Of a stretch of DNA of 57,387 nt, positions 28,938 to 39,303 are shown piece after piece. The position numbers were made by a program, and so were the translations under genes. The DNA is from Planctomycetota bacterium (lineage in GTDB: Bacteria; Planctomycetota; Planctomycetia; Pirellulales; Pirellulaceae), in assembly GCA_963205385.1 (NCBI GenBank), contig CAUJKE010000236.1, positions 1 through 57,387 of the forward strand, given 5' to 3'. Under the pieces are notes generated by a model, which saw only the letters and a list, made by a program, of their open reading frames with translations, was not told the origin of the DNA and searched no databases. The stretch's first letter is position 1. Each line of letters begins with the position of its first letter.

Positions 28938-29765
28938 ATGGCGATCACGCTGGCGGCGCGCACGCAGACTTCGGTTCCGGTGGAACTCGAAGGGTTGACA
29001 CCCCAGTGGGCTCGCGATAAGTCACTGGCGGAAATTGAGCGCTTCGAAATTCACCACGGCAACCGCAAGCTCCCGCTGGCGGAATTGTTCACTGTCTCCG
29101 GCGATGCCAGTGATGAGCGCCTGGAGTTCGTCGGGGACTTGTCCAGTGTTCATTGGATCGGCGCTCACATGACCAGCGGCGTGGTGCGCGTGCAGGGGGC
29201 GGCCGGACGACACGTGGGGAGCCAGATGCGCGGGGGCGAAATCCTTGTCGAGGGCAACGCTGGCGGCTGGGTCGGCGCGGAGATGCACCGCGGTCTCATT
29301 CGTATCCAAGGCAATGCCGGAGACCTGACCGGCGCTGCATATCGCGGTTCCGCCAGAGGGATGACAGGCGGCATGATCTTGGTGGACGGCAGCGCCGGCG
29401 ATGAAGTTGGCCTCGCGATGCGTCGCGGCTTGATCGCCATTGGCGGCGCCGTGGAGGACATGCTCGGTATGAACATGATTGCCGGAACGGTCGCGGTCTT
29501 CGGCGCATGCGGCAGCCGTTTTGGCGCCGGCATGCGGCGCGGCACTCTCGCGTTGTTCGGCCCCCATCCGCCGCAACTGTTACCAGGTTTTCGTTACGCT
29601 TCCACGTTTCAACCGGTGGTCGTGCGGTTGATGTTGCGAACGCTACGCGACCAAGGCTTTCGCGCGGCAGACGCCCTCGGAGATTCCAAGTACGATCTCT
29701 ATCATGGTGACCAGGTCACCATTGGCCGCGGCGAAGTGCTGATCCGTCAGGCATTCGCCGCGTAA
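28938..29765 (+). CDS. fhcC: Formylmethanofuran dehydrogenase/formyltransferase complex subunit C
   Basis: A 275-aa protein whose central part (about residues 70-215) is a run of glycine-rich turns, such as GAAGRHVGSQMRGGEI and GNAGGWVGAEMHRGLI. This is the GXGXG beta-helix shared by FmdC/FwdC/FhcC and the glutamate synthase C-terminal domain. In bacteria FhcC is part of the Fhc complex, which releases the C1 unit from a methanofuran-like carrier as formate. It works in the tetrahydromethanopterin-linked formaldehyde oxidation pathway in the cytosol. The ATG is supported by AAGGGA eight bases upstream. Length matches the family. The gene is convergent with ftr/fhcD (stops 39 bp apart); fhcA and fhcB are not in the window. 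Confidence 0.9.
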   Translation: MAITLAARTQTSVPVELEGLTPQWARDKSLAEIERFEIHHGNRKLPLAELFTVSGDASDERLEFVGDLSSVHWIGAHMTSGVVRVQGAAGRHVGSQMRGGEILVEGNAGGWVGAEMHRGLIRIQGNAGDLTGAAYRGSARGMTGGMILVDGSAGDEVGLAMRRGLIAIGGAVEDMLGMNMIAGTVAVFGACGSRFGAGMRRGTLALFGPHPPQLLPGFRYASTFQPVVVRLMLRTLRDQGFRAADALGDSKYDLYHGDQVTIGRGEVLIRQAFAA

Positions 29766-29804
29766 CCGCCGTCTGCGTCGATATCAGCTCGCTGCGACAT
29801 CAAT

Positions 29805-30725
29805 TCACGGCGACATCAGCTCGCGGAGATGAAAGTGGTGCTTGCCGAGTTTGCCGCCGTAGTTGCCTGCGGTGATGCGGAGGATGTCAGGCATTGCCGC
29901 TGCGGCATGCAAACCGCGCTGCATCGCCCCCTGCACGGCGGCAAAAGAGAGCCCGTCGATCACGATCTCGTAGGCGCCGTGGCAGTTGGCTGGCAGTTCG
30001 GTGGTGGTTAGCCCGCGCAACGTCGGGCAGTAGGCGTCGTTCGTGCTGGCTTTCAACTTGGGATAGCGCGAACCGACCTTACTGCCGGAGCGCACGATGC
30101 CGCCGGGAAACGGCAAGGCGACGTCGGGGGCGGTTCCAATGGCCTCGACGGCGGCTTCCGCGGACTTGAGCGCGGCGGCGGCACTCGTTCCACAGATGAT
30201 GAGATTGCCGCCGGCAACGCCGGTCACCGTGCCAAAATAATCTTCGCAGACGAACTCGCCATCCATCGTGGGAATTCGCCAATAGCGGCGGTGGTCGAAC
30301 TTCTTGGAAGACTGAAAGCCGTCGCCGAAGTAACGAATGCCGCCGCCGATGCGAATCTGCTTCTCCTGGGGGCAATCGTGGATGCCGTTGTAGCACGCCG
30401 TTGTGGCGCAGGTCAGCACGCACTGGCCGACGCGCCCCTGCAACGCCTTGGCGAGCGCATCGGTGCTGAAGCCGAAGACGAGCACCGCTACGCCGGGCCG
30501 CCCGTCCGGCGTCTCCTCGGCGGCGAGCGGGCGCTCGATCGCGGCTTCGACATCGCAGGCAATCACGCTCGTGGCATTGCCGCAAAGTTCGGTCGCGGCG
30601 GTCGTCGCCCAGCGCAGGCTATCGGCGGTGATCAGCAGCCGCGCGGCCTTGATCGGAAACGCTTCCGCAAACGTGTCGACGATCTCCACGCCGTGCAGTT
30701 GTAAAGCTGGTGTCGCCTGCGTCAT
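29805..30725 (-). CDS. ftr/fhcD: Formylmethanofuran:tetrahydromethanopterin formyltransferase
   Basis: This 306-aa protein transfers the formyl group between tetrahydromethanopterin and the methanofuran-type carrier. Family hallmarks include QIRIGGGIRYFGDGFQSSK in the middle, an N-proximal TAATELCGNATSVI segment, a GGN-x-I-ICGTSAAAAL strand and the C-terminal ITAGNYGGKLGKHHFHL. Length fits the family (about 300 aa). The ATG at 30723-30725 was preferred over the adjoining TTG at 30726-30728. It faces fhcC tail to tail, and 104 bp separate its start from the stop of the upstream heme protein on the same strand. In Methylobacterium the equivalent genes are co-directional, so this arrangement differs. 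Confidence 0.93.
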   Translation of the reverse strand: MTQATPALQLHGVEIVDTFAEAFPIKAARLLITADSLRWATTAATELCGNATSVIACDVEAAIERPLAAEETPDGRPGVAVLVFGFSTDALAKALQGRVGQCVLTCATTACYNGIHDCPQEKQIRIGGGIRYFGDGFQSSKKFDHRRYWRIPTMDGEFVCEDYFGTVTGVAGGNLIICGTSAAAALKSAEAAVEAIGTAPDVALPFPGGIVRSGSKVGSRYPKLKASTNDAYCPTLRGLTTTELPANCHGAYEIVIDGLSFAAVQGAMQRGLHAAAAMPDILRITAGNYGGKLGKHHFHLRELMSP

Positions 30726-30829
30726 CAAGTGGCTCGTGTGGTGTTAGTGTGCAAGGCTGCCGGTGGTAATGTCGCGCCCGTCAAATCGCCGGAAGCACGG
30801 ACGGGTCGTAAGGCGGGACTTCGGCGGAT

Positions 30830-33166
30830 TTACTCGAGCGATTTCAAGTACGCGATCAAGTCGGCCAGTTGCTGAGGTTTCAGTTGCTTGACCACGTCGT
30901 CCGGCATGATCGACAGCTCCGTCGCGCGAATCTGTTCGATATTGTCGGTGGCGATCCAAGCGGCGTTCTGGGCGTCGATTCCCAGGTGAATCTGCTGGGC
31001 GGACTCTCCCAGAATAATGCCGCTGGCCGACTTGCCGTCCTTGGTCACCAGCATATACGGCGCGAAGCCGCGCGAGAAACTAGCGCTGGGAAAGAGCAGC
31101 GATTCCAACAAATCGCGCGCCGCTCGGCTGCGGCCAATGGTCGTGAGATCCGGGCCGACTTGCCCGCCTAGCTGGCCCACGCGATGGCACTTGCTGCACG
31201 CGGCGGCCTCCGAGGCGAACACCGCTTGGCCCCGCGCGGCATCACCGGCCGGCAAGGTCGACTCCAAAGCCAGCAGTTGCTCGCGCTCGGCATCCGCAAG
31301 CGGCTTGCCCAAACCGGCGGCGGGGATCTCGAGCCAGCTTTGGTTGGGGCTTGCAGTGTTCGGATGACGCCAGACTTCGAGCGCGACAGCGGCCGCGGCG
31401 CGCGTCGACTCCTGCGCGCTGAGGATGCCGCGGCGCACCGCCTCGCGATTGCCGCTCGAAAGCAGCGCGTATGTGAGCGCGTGCGCGCCGAGACGGTCGT
31501 TGTTCAACGCGGGAGCCGCTTGCACAATCGCATCCGCCCAGCTTGCGCGCGCAGACGCAATGCGTCCCGCCGTGGCCAGCGCGTTGCTGCGCGCCGCCGG
31601 AGCGCCGTCGCGAATCTCTGGCAGCAAGGCGGCTAGTAGTTCTGCATCTGCCGGCAGCTTGCGCGGATCGGCATAGAGCAAACCTCGCACGGCTTGGTGT
31701 CTCACGCCACTATCGTCATCGCGCGCCAAGCGAACAATCTCTTGAAGCGCAGCTTTCGTATTCAGCCGACAAAGCACTTCCACCCACCGCTGGCGAACCT
31801 CCGGCCGGGCCTGATTTGCCAGACGCGCTAATTCCGGCAATTCTAAAGTCGGCTCGTCGGCATTCAACCGTTTCGTCATCGCCACCATGGCCCGCTGAAC
31901 CACCGCGGGACGCTGATCGCCGAGACGTTGGATCAACTCCGCGGCATTCAACTTCGCCCACTGAATTTGCTGGCCCCGAGCGTCAGGCACCGGCGCCGCG
32001 GCGGTGCGGCGAATGCGATAGATCGCGCCGTGGATGTGGGACTTCGCAACTTGCGATTGCGGACATCCGATGCGAAACCAGCCGCCGGTATCAATGACGA
32101 GCAACGAACCGTCGGCGTCCTCCAGCACGTCGGTGGGATGAAAGTCGCTGCTGCTCGAGACCGCGAAATCTTGAATATCCGCCGCGGCGAAGCTGGCGCC
32201 CTGCGGTTTGAGTGTCAACTGGACGATGCGATGGGTGTTGAACTGCGTGATGAACAGCGCGCCATTTGCGGCTTCTCCAAACGCCTGGCCGCGATATTGA
32301 CAAAGCCCCGAAACGGCGACGTGCCCGAAATTATGCACCTCGGGGAGCAGGCTGCCGGTGCGGATCAACTCGCTCCCCAAGCTTTCGGCGAAGTCCTGGC
32401 GCGGATACACACCGCCGTATTGCCAATGCACCAGGCAATCGCCGCGGGGGCGGTCATACATCAGATTGACGGTTCCCAGCATGTCCCCTTGGGGCGTGAA
32501 GACGATCTCGACGGGATTGTCCATGCCGCCGGTGCAAAAGGTTTGGACGTCCGAGCCATCGGGCCGGCAACTGAAGATCCGCGCCGCCTTGCCGCGACTG
32601 ACAAGTTCGCCAGCGCGATCCTTGATTTCGTGCCCGTGGCGGCCTTCGCACCAATAGATGCGGCCATCGGGGCCGCGGAAGGGACCATGCACATCGGCGG
32701 CGTTGCCGGTATAGCCGAAGTCGCCGACCAACTTGACGCGCTCATCCGCGACCCCGTCGTCGTTGGTGTCGGTCAATTTCCAGATCGCGCCGCTGGAAGC
32801 GACGTACAACGAGCCTTCGTACCAGAGGCAACCTTGGGGGAACGTCATTTTGTCAGCAAACACTGTCGCCCGATCGAAGACGCCATCGCCATCGCTGTCT
32901 TCCAAGCGTTGCACGAAATTGGGCAGGCGCTGTTCCAGTTCCGCCCGCGGCAAGTTCTCGCCAGCGCTCGCGGCCAGATAGAGCCGGCCTTCTTCGTCAA
33001 AATCGCCCATCAGCGGATGGGCGACTAAAGGCGCCGCGGCGGCCAGTTCCACCGTGTAACCCTCTGGCACACGCAAGGGAGCAGGCACAGCTTCGGCGGC
33101 ATGCGTGGCGCAACACAGCGCCAACCAACTTCCGACATGGAAAGCAATGGTCATCTTCCAGTTCAT
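30830..33166 (-). CDS. PVC-type membrane-associated heme protein (CxxCH)
   Basis: A 778-aa secreted protein. The ATG at 33166 was chosen because it begins a good signal peptide (MNWKMTIAF, hydrophobic core, cleavage after AAEA); an upstream in-frame start at 33238 adds 24 non-hydrophobic residues. Residues of about 30-390 form the propeller-like dehydrogenase domain of the Planctomycetes-Verrucomicrobia family, opening with VPEGYTVELAA and carrying DSDGDGVFD. About 400-600 are HEAT-like helices. The C-terminal cytochrome c domain has CSKCH at 657-661 and a likely distal Met near LSIMPDDV. Substrate unknown; a periplasmic sugar or alcohol oxidation role is inferred. It lies 76 bp downstream of the sulfatase on the same strand, so joint transcription is plausible. 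Confidence 0.88.
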   Translation of the reverse strand: MNWKMTIAFHVGSWLALCCATHAAEAVPAPLRVPEGYTVELAAAAPLVAHPLMGDFDEEGRLYLAASAGENLPRAELEQRLPNFVQRLEDSDGDGVFDRATVFADKMTFPQGCLWYEGSLYVASSGAIWKLTDTNDDGVADERVKLVGDFGYTGNAADVHGPFRGPDGRIYWCEGRHGHEIKDRAGELVSRGKAARIFSCRPDGSDVQTFCTGGMDNPVEIVFTPQGDMLGTVNLMYDRPRGDCLVHWQYGGVYPRQDFAESLGSELIRTGSLLPEVHNFGHVAVSGLCQYRGQAFGEAANGALFITQFNTHRIVQLTLKPQGASFAAADIQDFAVSSSSDFHPTDVLEDADGSLLVIDTGGWFRIGCPQSQVAKSHIHGAIYRIRRTAAAPVPDARGQQIQWAKLNAAELIQRLGDQRPAVVQRAMVAMTKRLNADEPTLELPELARLANQARPEVRQRWVEVLCRLNTKAALQEIVRLARDDDSGVRHQAVRGLLYADPRKLPADAELLAALLPEIRDGAPAARSNALATAGRIASARASWADAIVQAAPALNNDRLGAHALTYALLSSGNREAVRRGILSAQESTRAAAAVALEVWRHPNTASPNQSWLEIPAAGLGKPLADAEREQLLALESTLPAGDAARGQAVFASEAAACSKCHRVGQLGGQVGPDLTTIGRSRAARDLLESLLFPSASFSRGFAPYMLVTKDGKSASGIILGESAQQIHLGIDAQNAAWIATDNIEQIRATELSIMPDDVVKQLKPQQLADLIAYLKSLE

Positions 33167-33242
33167 CGTCGTCTGCCTTACACATGAAGATATTCGGGAG
33201 GCGTCAGCGTGGGTCGGGTTTGTCGCGGGCGAGCCCATTTGT

Positions 33243-34640
33243 TCACTTACGCTTCACCGGTTGTCGCGCGTTCGTCTCCTCCAGCCAGTTCGTCAGCCGT
33301 GCTTTTAACTTTTGGGCAACATCCGGTAGGGTTTTCGCGAGATCATGTTTTTCGCTCAAATCATTTTCCAGGTCAAATAGTTCGACGGTGTCATCGTCAT
33401 AGTGCAGGATGAGTTTATAATTTCCGCTGCGCATGGCCGAGCCGGGACGGTTGGCTTTGTGGAAGGCGAAATGGGGATAATGGAAGAACAGTGCGTCGCG
33501 CTGGAGGCGGCCCCCTGTGAACAGCGGCCGTAGTGATTGGCCATCGAGTTGCTCGCCTGCCGCGAGCGTGACGCCGGCGGCGTCGAGGATCGTCGCGGTG
33601 AGGTCCATGCTGACCACCGGCGTTTCGATCACCGTATCCGCCGCGGTCTCGCCTGGCCAGCGGACCAAGAGCGGCACGCGCAAACCGCCTTCATATAAAT
33701 AGCCTTTGCCGGCCCGCAAGGGCGCGTTATCGGTCGCGCCCGACCAGCCGCCGTTATCGCTGGTGAAAATGACCAGGGTCTGTTGATCGATGCCGAGCTT
33801 TGGCAGTTCGTCGAGCACGCGTCCCACGGCTCGATCGGTGGCTTCGATCTGTGCGCCGTACACAGGGTTCTTCAAACCTGGCCCTTGGCGGCCACGGAAA
33901 TGGGCAATCAGGTCGTCGGGGGCTTCAAACGGAAAGTGGGGGTTATACGTCCACAAGCAGACGAACATCGGCTGGTCTTTCTCACGCCGCAAAAACGTAA
34001 TCGCCTCATCCGCCAGGCGATCGGTCAGATACTCGCCGGTCTTACGTGGCGGCAAAGCGGGAATGCGATAGGGATCAAAATACGTCGGCGGACCGCCTAA
34101 CCCGCAGCCCCCCAGGTTGACATCAAATCCGTGCTCCGTCGGCCAAAACTTTTTGTCGCTCCCTAGATGCCACTTGCCGAAGAACCCTGTCGCGTAGCCT
34201 GCCGCTTGGAGGCGTTCGGCGACGGTTGTGGTCTCGTGCGGCAATTCGTGCTTCGTCAGGGGTGGTTGTATGACGCGGTCGTCTGGCCAGAATTGCGCCC
34301 CATCGGCCCCGTGTTGCGTGATGTGCAACCGCGCAGGAGCCAGTCCCGTGATCAGCGCTGCCCGCGTCGGCGAGCAAACCGGCGCCGCGGCATAGGCATT
34401 CGTAAAGCGAACGCCCTGCCTGGCCAAAGCGTCGATGCGCGGTGTCCGCAGCGCCGCATTCCCCTGGCAGTGCAGGTCCATCCATCCCATATCATCCGTC
34501 ATAATCAAAACGATATGCGGCCTTTTTGCAGCAGCAGCACTTGTGGCCACGCCGAGCAAACAGCAGCCGATGAGCACGAGGGATCTGCGCAATAGGGAGC
34601 GGTGTAATAGAGAACAGTTCAGTAGGGAGCGGTGTAACAC
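33243..34640 (-). CDS. Secreted sulfatase (arylsulfatase/alkaline phosphatase superfamily)
   Basis: A 465-aa sulfatase that hydrolyses sulfate esters, probably on glycans, in the periplasm. It has the metal-binding start PHIVLIMTDDMGW (Asp49-Asp50) and the formylglycine site CSPTR at 89-93, where Cys89 would be converted to formylglycine. Further metal-site segments include GKWHLGSDK and FTSDNGGW. The GTG at 34640 is preferred because AAGGAG lies five bases upstream (34646-34651). The leader is unusual: a 15-bp exact repeat encodes LHRSL twice before the hydrophobic core LVLIGCCLLGVATSAAAA. It diverges from the kelch-symporter gene. No maturase gene is in the window. Confidence 0.92.
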   Translation of the reverse strand: MLHRSLLNCSLLHRSLLRRSLVLIGCCLLGVATSAAAAKRPHIVLIMTDDMGWMDLHCQGNAALRTPRIDALARQGVRFTNAYAAAPVCSPTRAALITGLAPARLHITQHGADGAQFWPDDRVIQPPLTKHELPHETTTVAERLQAAGYATGFFGKWHLGSDKKFWPTEHGFDVNLGGCGLGGPPTYFDPYRIPALPPRKTGEYLTDRLADEAITFLRREKDQPMFVCLWTYNPHFPFEAPDDLIAHFRGRQGPGLKNPVYGAQIEATDRAVGRVLDELPKLGIDQQTLVIFTSDNGGWSGATDNAPLRAGKGYLYEGGLRVPLLVRWPGETAADTVIETPVVSMDLTATILDAAGVTLAAGEQLDGQSLRPLFTGGRLQRDALFFHYPHFAFHKANRPGSAMRSGNYKLILHYDDDTVELFDLENDLSEKHDLAKTLPDVAQKLKARLTNWLEETNARQPVKRK

Positions 34641-34645
34641 GGAGT

Positions 34646-34651
34646 CTCCTT
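34646..34651 (-). promoter_or_regulatory. Ribosome-binding site of the sulfatase
   Basis: On the minus strand AAGGAG precedes the GTG at 34640 by five bases. It supports a GTG start and therefore the unusual repeated leader. Confidence 0.55.
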
Positions 34652-34770
34652 GGGGCGTCCGGTCAATAACTTTCTGGTGTTGTGAATACTATCTCGGACC
34701 TCATCCAGCTTGCCTGAATGGTGAATCAGATGGTGTGCTAGATGCGTTGCCGCTTCGTATTTCCGGTAGC

Positions 34771-34910
34771 CTACAGGACTTCTTCACCATCGGGGCGAGC
34801 CCGATGGGGTCGTGATGTTGGTGCGGCTGGCTACTAGCTCACCAACTCGCTCACCATCCGCACAAGGCGGATGGGGTCGTGGTCCTTTGGCCGGTGTGAA
34901 AACCGGAAAC
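34771..34910 (+). repeat. Interspersed hairpin repeat R1, copy A
   Basis: About 140 bp with two 21-nt perfect hairpins: CCATCGGG-gcgag-CCCGATGG at 34787-34807 and CCATCCGC-acaag-GCGGATGG at 34854-34874. Their starts are 67 bp apart. Each hairpin is followed by GGTCGTG. Copy B at 43424-43566 is the reverse complement of this element, clearly similar along its length, with identical hairpin spacing. Confidence 0.85.
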
Positions 34911-35036
34911 TTGTTGATCGGTTGCCCCCCTTGTCGTAGCGAATGTGCCTCATCTTACCAAGCGCGGAGCGCGACGGCGATCATTGTTCAAAGTCTCGCG
35001 TGTGGCGGAGGGAATTCTCGTCGGTACAATGCCAAC

Positions 35037-37628
35037 ATGTTATATCGCTATCTCATGGTCTTCGCGCTCTTCAGCGGTGCGTCGCTAGGGTTCGCAGGCG
35101 AGGCAGAAATGCTTTCCTGGACGGAGCTCCCGCCGCTGCCGGATGCGCTCGGCGTCGCGGGCCCGTTCGTAGGCGTTCACAATGAGGCCTTGATTGTGGC
35201 CGGCGGCGCGAACTTTCCCCTGCCTGTGTGGGAGCACGACAAAGTCTGGCGCGATCGCATCTTCGTCATGACGAAGACCAACGACCGTTACGCCTGGACC
35301 GCCGGCGGCGCGCTCGCGCGGCCTCTCGCCTATGGCGCGGCGGTCACAACTCCCGACGGTGTCGTCTGCATGGGGGGCAATCAGGGGGCGGAGACTTTCA
35401 ATCAGGTGTTTCTGCTGCAATGGGATCCTGCGACCAGACGAGTCACGGCGACCGATTACCCACCGCTCCCGCGGCCATGTGCGTATGGGTCCGCGGCGCT
35501 CATTGGCGATGTGATTTATCTCGCAGGCGGACAAAGCGGCGAGTCGCTCGACACGGCGATGACCAACTTCTGGTCCCTCGATTTATCGCAGAAAGGACAC
35601 CCTGAAACGTTCGTCTGGAAGGAATTGGCGCCGTGGCCTGGCCCCTCGCGCGCGTTCAACGTGACGGTTCAGCAACACAATGGCTTTGACGACTGCATCT
35701 ATGTGATCAGCGGACGCCGGCAGAATGGTGCAAACGCTACGGACGTCGAGTTCTTGAAGGATGTCTGGGAGTTCGCGCCGGCGACCGGCAACTGGCGAAA
35801 GCGCGCGGATGCTCCGCGGTGCGTCATGGCCGCCGCAGGCATCGGCAGCGGCCAGAGTCACGTGCTGATCCTGGGGGGCGCGGATGGTTCGTTGTTCGCG
35901 CGCAGCGACGAGCTCCGCGATCGGCACCCCGGATTTCCCCAACAAGCGCTCGCGTACCATACGATCACAAATACCTGGACGAGCGCCGGCCAGATGCCTC
36001 AAAATCAAGTCACGACTATCGCCGTCCCTTGGGATGGGGCGATCGTTATTCCCAGCGGGGAGATTCGCCCGCGCGTCCGTTCGCCGCGGGTGTGGGCCGT
36101 TCGGCCGCTGCCGCCGAGCCACAGCTTTGGCGGCGTCAACTACTTCGTGTTGTGCGCCTATCTGCTGTCGATGGTCGGCGTTGGCGTGTACTTCGCCCGC
36201 AAGAACAAGGACACCGACGATTACTTTCGCGGCGGGATGCAAATTCCGTGGTGGGCGGCTGGTTGCAGCATCTTTGCGACGATGCTCAGTTCGCTCACGT
36301 TCACCGGCATCCCCGCCAAGGCGTTTGCGCAAGACTGCGTGTATGCGATTGGCAACATGATGATTCCCGTCGTGGCGATCGTCGCGGTGTTTGTGGCGTT
36401 GCCGTTTTTTCGCCGCATCGACGCCACGAGCGCTTACGAGTATCTCGAACTGCGGTTTAGCCGGCCGGTGCGATTGTTCGGTAGCGCGAGCTTCACGCTG
36501 TTCCATGTTTTTCGGATGGCGGTGGTAATGTCGCTCACGGGACTCGCGCTCGCCGTGGCGACTCCGCTCACGCCGGCGCAGTCCGTGCTGTTGATGGGCG
36601 CGCTCAGCATCGTGTATTGCACGCTCGGCGGCATCGAGGCTGTTATCTGGACGGATACGATTCAAGCGGTTGTCCTGCTAGGCGGCGCTATGCTCGCCTT
36701 GGCGCTGTTGATCGCGGGAATCGATGGCGGCGCAAGCGGCTTCGTCTCCTCCGCGCTGGCCGCCCACAAATTCAACCTCGCCAACTTCCATTGGGATCCT
36801 ACGAGCGCGCAAATCGCGTTGTGGGTGATCGTGGTGGGGGCGATCGGGCAAAACATTTCGTCCTACACCGCCGATCAGGCGGTGGTGCAGCGGTATATGA
36901 CCACGGCCAGTGAAAAACAAGCGGCGCGTTCCATCTGGACCAACGCCGTGCTCACGATTCCCGCGACGCTGCTCTTCTATGGCCTTGGCGTTGCCCTGTT
37001 TGCGTTCTATCAGTCGCATCCCGAAAAGCTGAACCCCACCCTCGCGACAGACCAGATCTTCCCGCTCTTCATCGCCCGCGAGATGCCGCTCGGCCTGGCC
37101 GGTTTGATCGTCGCGGGGATTTTTGCCGCCGCGCAATCGACCATCTCGACGAGCATGAACTCCACGGCGACCGCCATCGTCACCGACTTCATGCGCCCCT
37201 TCAACGCATGCAAATCGGAGACCGGCTACTTGACCGCCGCGCGGCTCTGGACGCTCGTGATGGGCGTCTCGGGAACATTGTTGGGGCTGGTGTTCGTGAA
37301 TCCTGATATCAAGTCCCTGTTCGATACGTTCATCATCGTGATCGGATTGTTCATGGGGGTGCTCGGCGGCTTGTTTGTATTAGGGGCGGTGACGACGCGC
37401 GCCAATGCAACCGGCGCGTTGGTGGGCGCGATCGTGGGGACCGGCGTCATGTTCAGCCTCTGGAAATTTACGCCGATCAACGGCTTTCTGTACACGGCCA
37501 GCGGCATCGGCACGTGTGTCGTGGTGGGACTTCTCGCCAGCCTCGCGGTGGGCCAGCAAACAAAAGATCTCACGGGACTGACGATCTATACAATCCACCG
37601 CCCCCGCCAGAGTTCCCAGCCGGATTGA
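35037..37628 (+). CDS. Kelch/mutarotase-like domain fused to a sodium:solute symporter
   Basis: An 863-aa fusion. The ATG at 35037 begins a signal peptide ([21 protein letters not shown]); the open frame continues upstream only through repeat R1. Residues of about 25-355 form kelch-type blades (repeated GG followed by a Trp or Tyr strand), resembling the cyclically permuted N-acetylneuraminate mutarotase family. Residues 362-860 are an SSS-family Na+/solute symporter with about 13 membrane segments; DDYFRGG, the [10 protein letters not shown] segment, and [11 protein letters not shown] are family landmarks. The inferred role is anomer conversion outside the membrane followed by uptake, possibly of sialic acid or a related sugar. 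Substrate is not proved. It diverges from the sulfatase. Confidence 0.88.
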   Translation: MLYRYLMVFALFSGASLGFAGEAEMLSWTELPPLPDALGVAGPFVGVHNEALIVAGGANFPLPVWEHDKVWRDRIFVMTKTNDRYAWTAGGALARPLAYGAAVTTPDGVVCMGGNQGAETFNQVFLLQWDPATRRVTATDYPPLPRPCAYGSAALIGDVIYLAGGQSGESLDTAMTNFWSLDLSQKGHPETFVWKELAPWPGPSRAFNVTVQQHNGFDDCIYVISGRRQNGANATDVEFLKDVWEFAPATGNWRKRADAPRCVMAAAGIGSGQSHVLILGGADGSLFARSDELRDRHPGFPQQALAYHTITNTWTSAGQMPQNQVTTIAVPWDGAIVIPSGEIRPRVRSPRVWAVRPLPPSHSFGGVNYFVLCAYLLSMVGVGVYFARKNKDTDDYFRGGMQIPWWAAGCSIFATMLSSLTFTGIPAKAFAQDCVYAIGNMMIPVVAIVAVFVALPFFRRIDATSAYEYLELRFSRPVRLFGSASFTLFHVFRMAVVMSLTGLALAVATPLTPAQSVLLMGALSIVYCTLGGIEAVIWTDTIQAVVLLGGAMLALALLIAGIDGGASGFVSSALAAHKFNLANFHWDPTSAQIALWVIVVGAIGQNISSYTADQAVVQRYMTTASEKQAARSIWTNAVLTIPATLLFYGLGVALFAFYQSHPEKLNPTLATDQIFPLFIAREMPLGLAGLIVAGIFAAAQSTISTSMNSTATAIVTDFMRPFNACKSETGYLTAARLWTLVMGVSGTLLGLVFVNPDIKSLFDTFIIVIGLFMGVLGGLFVLGAVTTRANATGALVGAIVGTGVMFSLWKFTPINGFLYTASGIGTCVVVGLLASLAVGQQTKDLTGLTIYTIHRPRQSSQPD

Positions 37629-37639
37629 GCAATGGAGCG

Positions 37640-37668
37640 CTGCCGCGAGCGACCCTCGCGCTCGGCAG
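37640..37668 (+). terminator. Possible terminator hairpin after the kelch-symporter gene
   Basis: Twelve bases after the TGA an inverted repeat can form: CTGCC-GCGAG, loop CGACC, CTCGC, then a 4-nt bulge and GGCAG. No T-run follows, so factor-independent termination is uncertain. Confidence 0.3.
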
Positions 37669-37747
37669 TCGCGCTCGGCATTGCCTTCCCGATCCTGGAT
37701 CGTCTGAGGTAAAATGGGGTGTGTGCCATCCGAGCTTGCACGTCGAT

Positions 37748-37752
37748 AGGAG
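37748..37752 (+). promoter_or_regulatory. Ribosome-binding site of the Uma2 gene
   Basis: AGGAG ends eight bases before the ATG at 37761 and decides the start over a longer ORF beginning at 37719. Confidence 0.6.
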
Positions 37753-37760
37753 CAACGTCA

Positions 37761-38324
37761 ATGAGCATCGCGACCCCTCTCATGACCGCCGAGCAATTCC
37801 TCGCGCTGCCAGAAGATGGCATGGAGCGCGAGTTGATTCGCGGTGAACTTAAGGAACGGCCGATGACCGTGCGCAATCAATATCATGCGGAAGTCATGGC
37901 CATCGTCTCGCAGCGATTGAGGAATTGGCTTGAATCACTTCCTGCCGCTAGCGGCAAAGTCTACGCGGGGGATGTGGGGTGCATTCTGCAGCGCGACCCG
38001 GATCTGGTCGTCGGCATCGATGTGGCGTACTTTTCCGAGCACGCGCTCAGCCAAGCATCAAGCGCGACAACCCTTCTGGAAGGCGCGCCCGTCTTGGCGG
38101 TTGAAATCTTGTCGCCGTCGGATACGCAAGAAAACATCGTTGAGAAGGTTGACAACTACCTCAGCGCAGGCACGGCGCTCGTGTGGTTGATCGATCCGCA
38201 TTTCCGCACGGTCACTGTGTATCGCGCCGATCGCACGATTGAAACCTTCGACCACACCCGCACGCTTACCGTCGAACCGCACTTGCCGGGTTTTGCCGTT
38301 GCCGTTCCCAAGTTGTTTGGCTGA
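37761..38324 (+). CDS. Uma2 (DUF820) family protein, restriction-endonuclease-like fold
   Basis: A 187-aa protein that matches the Uma2 family widespread in Planctomycetes and cyanobacteria. Visible features are MTAEQFLALPEDGMERELI at the N-terminus, the GIDVAYF strand (usually PDVAF), LAVEILSPSDT, and LVWLIDP. The Asp of IDVAYF, the Glu of VEILSP and the Lys of EKVDNYL fit a PD-(D/E)xK nuclease core. Its cellular role is unknown in the family; many copies occur per genome and they are not tied to one system. It appears to stand alone. Start is supported by AGGAG. Confidence 0.88.
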   Translation: MSIATPLMTAEQFLALPEDGMERELIRGELKERPMTVRNQYHAEVMAIVSQRLRNWLESLPAASGKVYAGDVGCILQRDPDLVVGIDVAYFSEHALSQASSATTLLEGAPVLAVEILSPSDTQENIVEKVDNYLSAGTALVWLIDPHFRTVTVYRADRTIETFDHTRTLTVEPHLPGFAVAVPKLFG

Positions 38325-38466
38325 TCTCGGTCGAAACGTCCCGTCCGCACCACGCCGGCTCATCAACATTCGAAGTGCGCGGGCGACTGTTCCACCACTT
38401 GCCGCTGTGGGGGCTTGTAAGCTACGCTGGCGGCGGAACTTTGCTACTCGCCACGGGGCCGCGCTT

Positions 38467-39299
<833 letters not shown>

Positions 39300-39303
<4 letters not shown>

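Larger units (their letters stand above)
34641..35036. promoter_or_regulatory. Divergent region between sulfatase and kelch-symporter, containing repeat R1-A
   Basis: A 396-bp gap between divergent genes. It contains R1 copy A (34771-34910). An in-frame extension of the symporter ORF back to 34812 would translate the repeat and was rejected. Promoter boxes could not be assigned with confidence. Confidence 0.5.

Noticed and set aside
28536..28998. Short plus-strand ORFs (28536-28844, 28669-28998) before fhcC
   Set aside because: They overlap the start of the giant gene or fhcC in other frames and have no domain or good ribosome-binding site.
34812..35036. N-terminal extension of the kelch-symporter ORF
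   Set aside because: The extension would translate repeat R1-A, and the ATG at 35037 starts a proper signal peptide.
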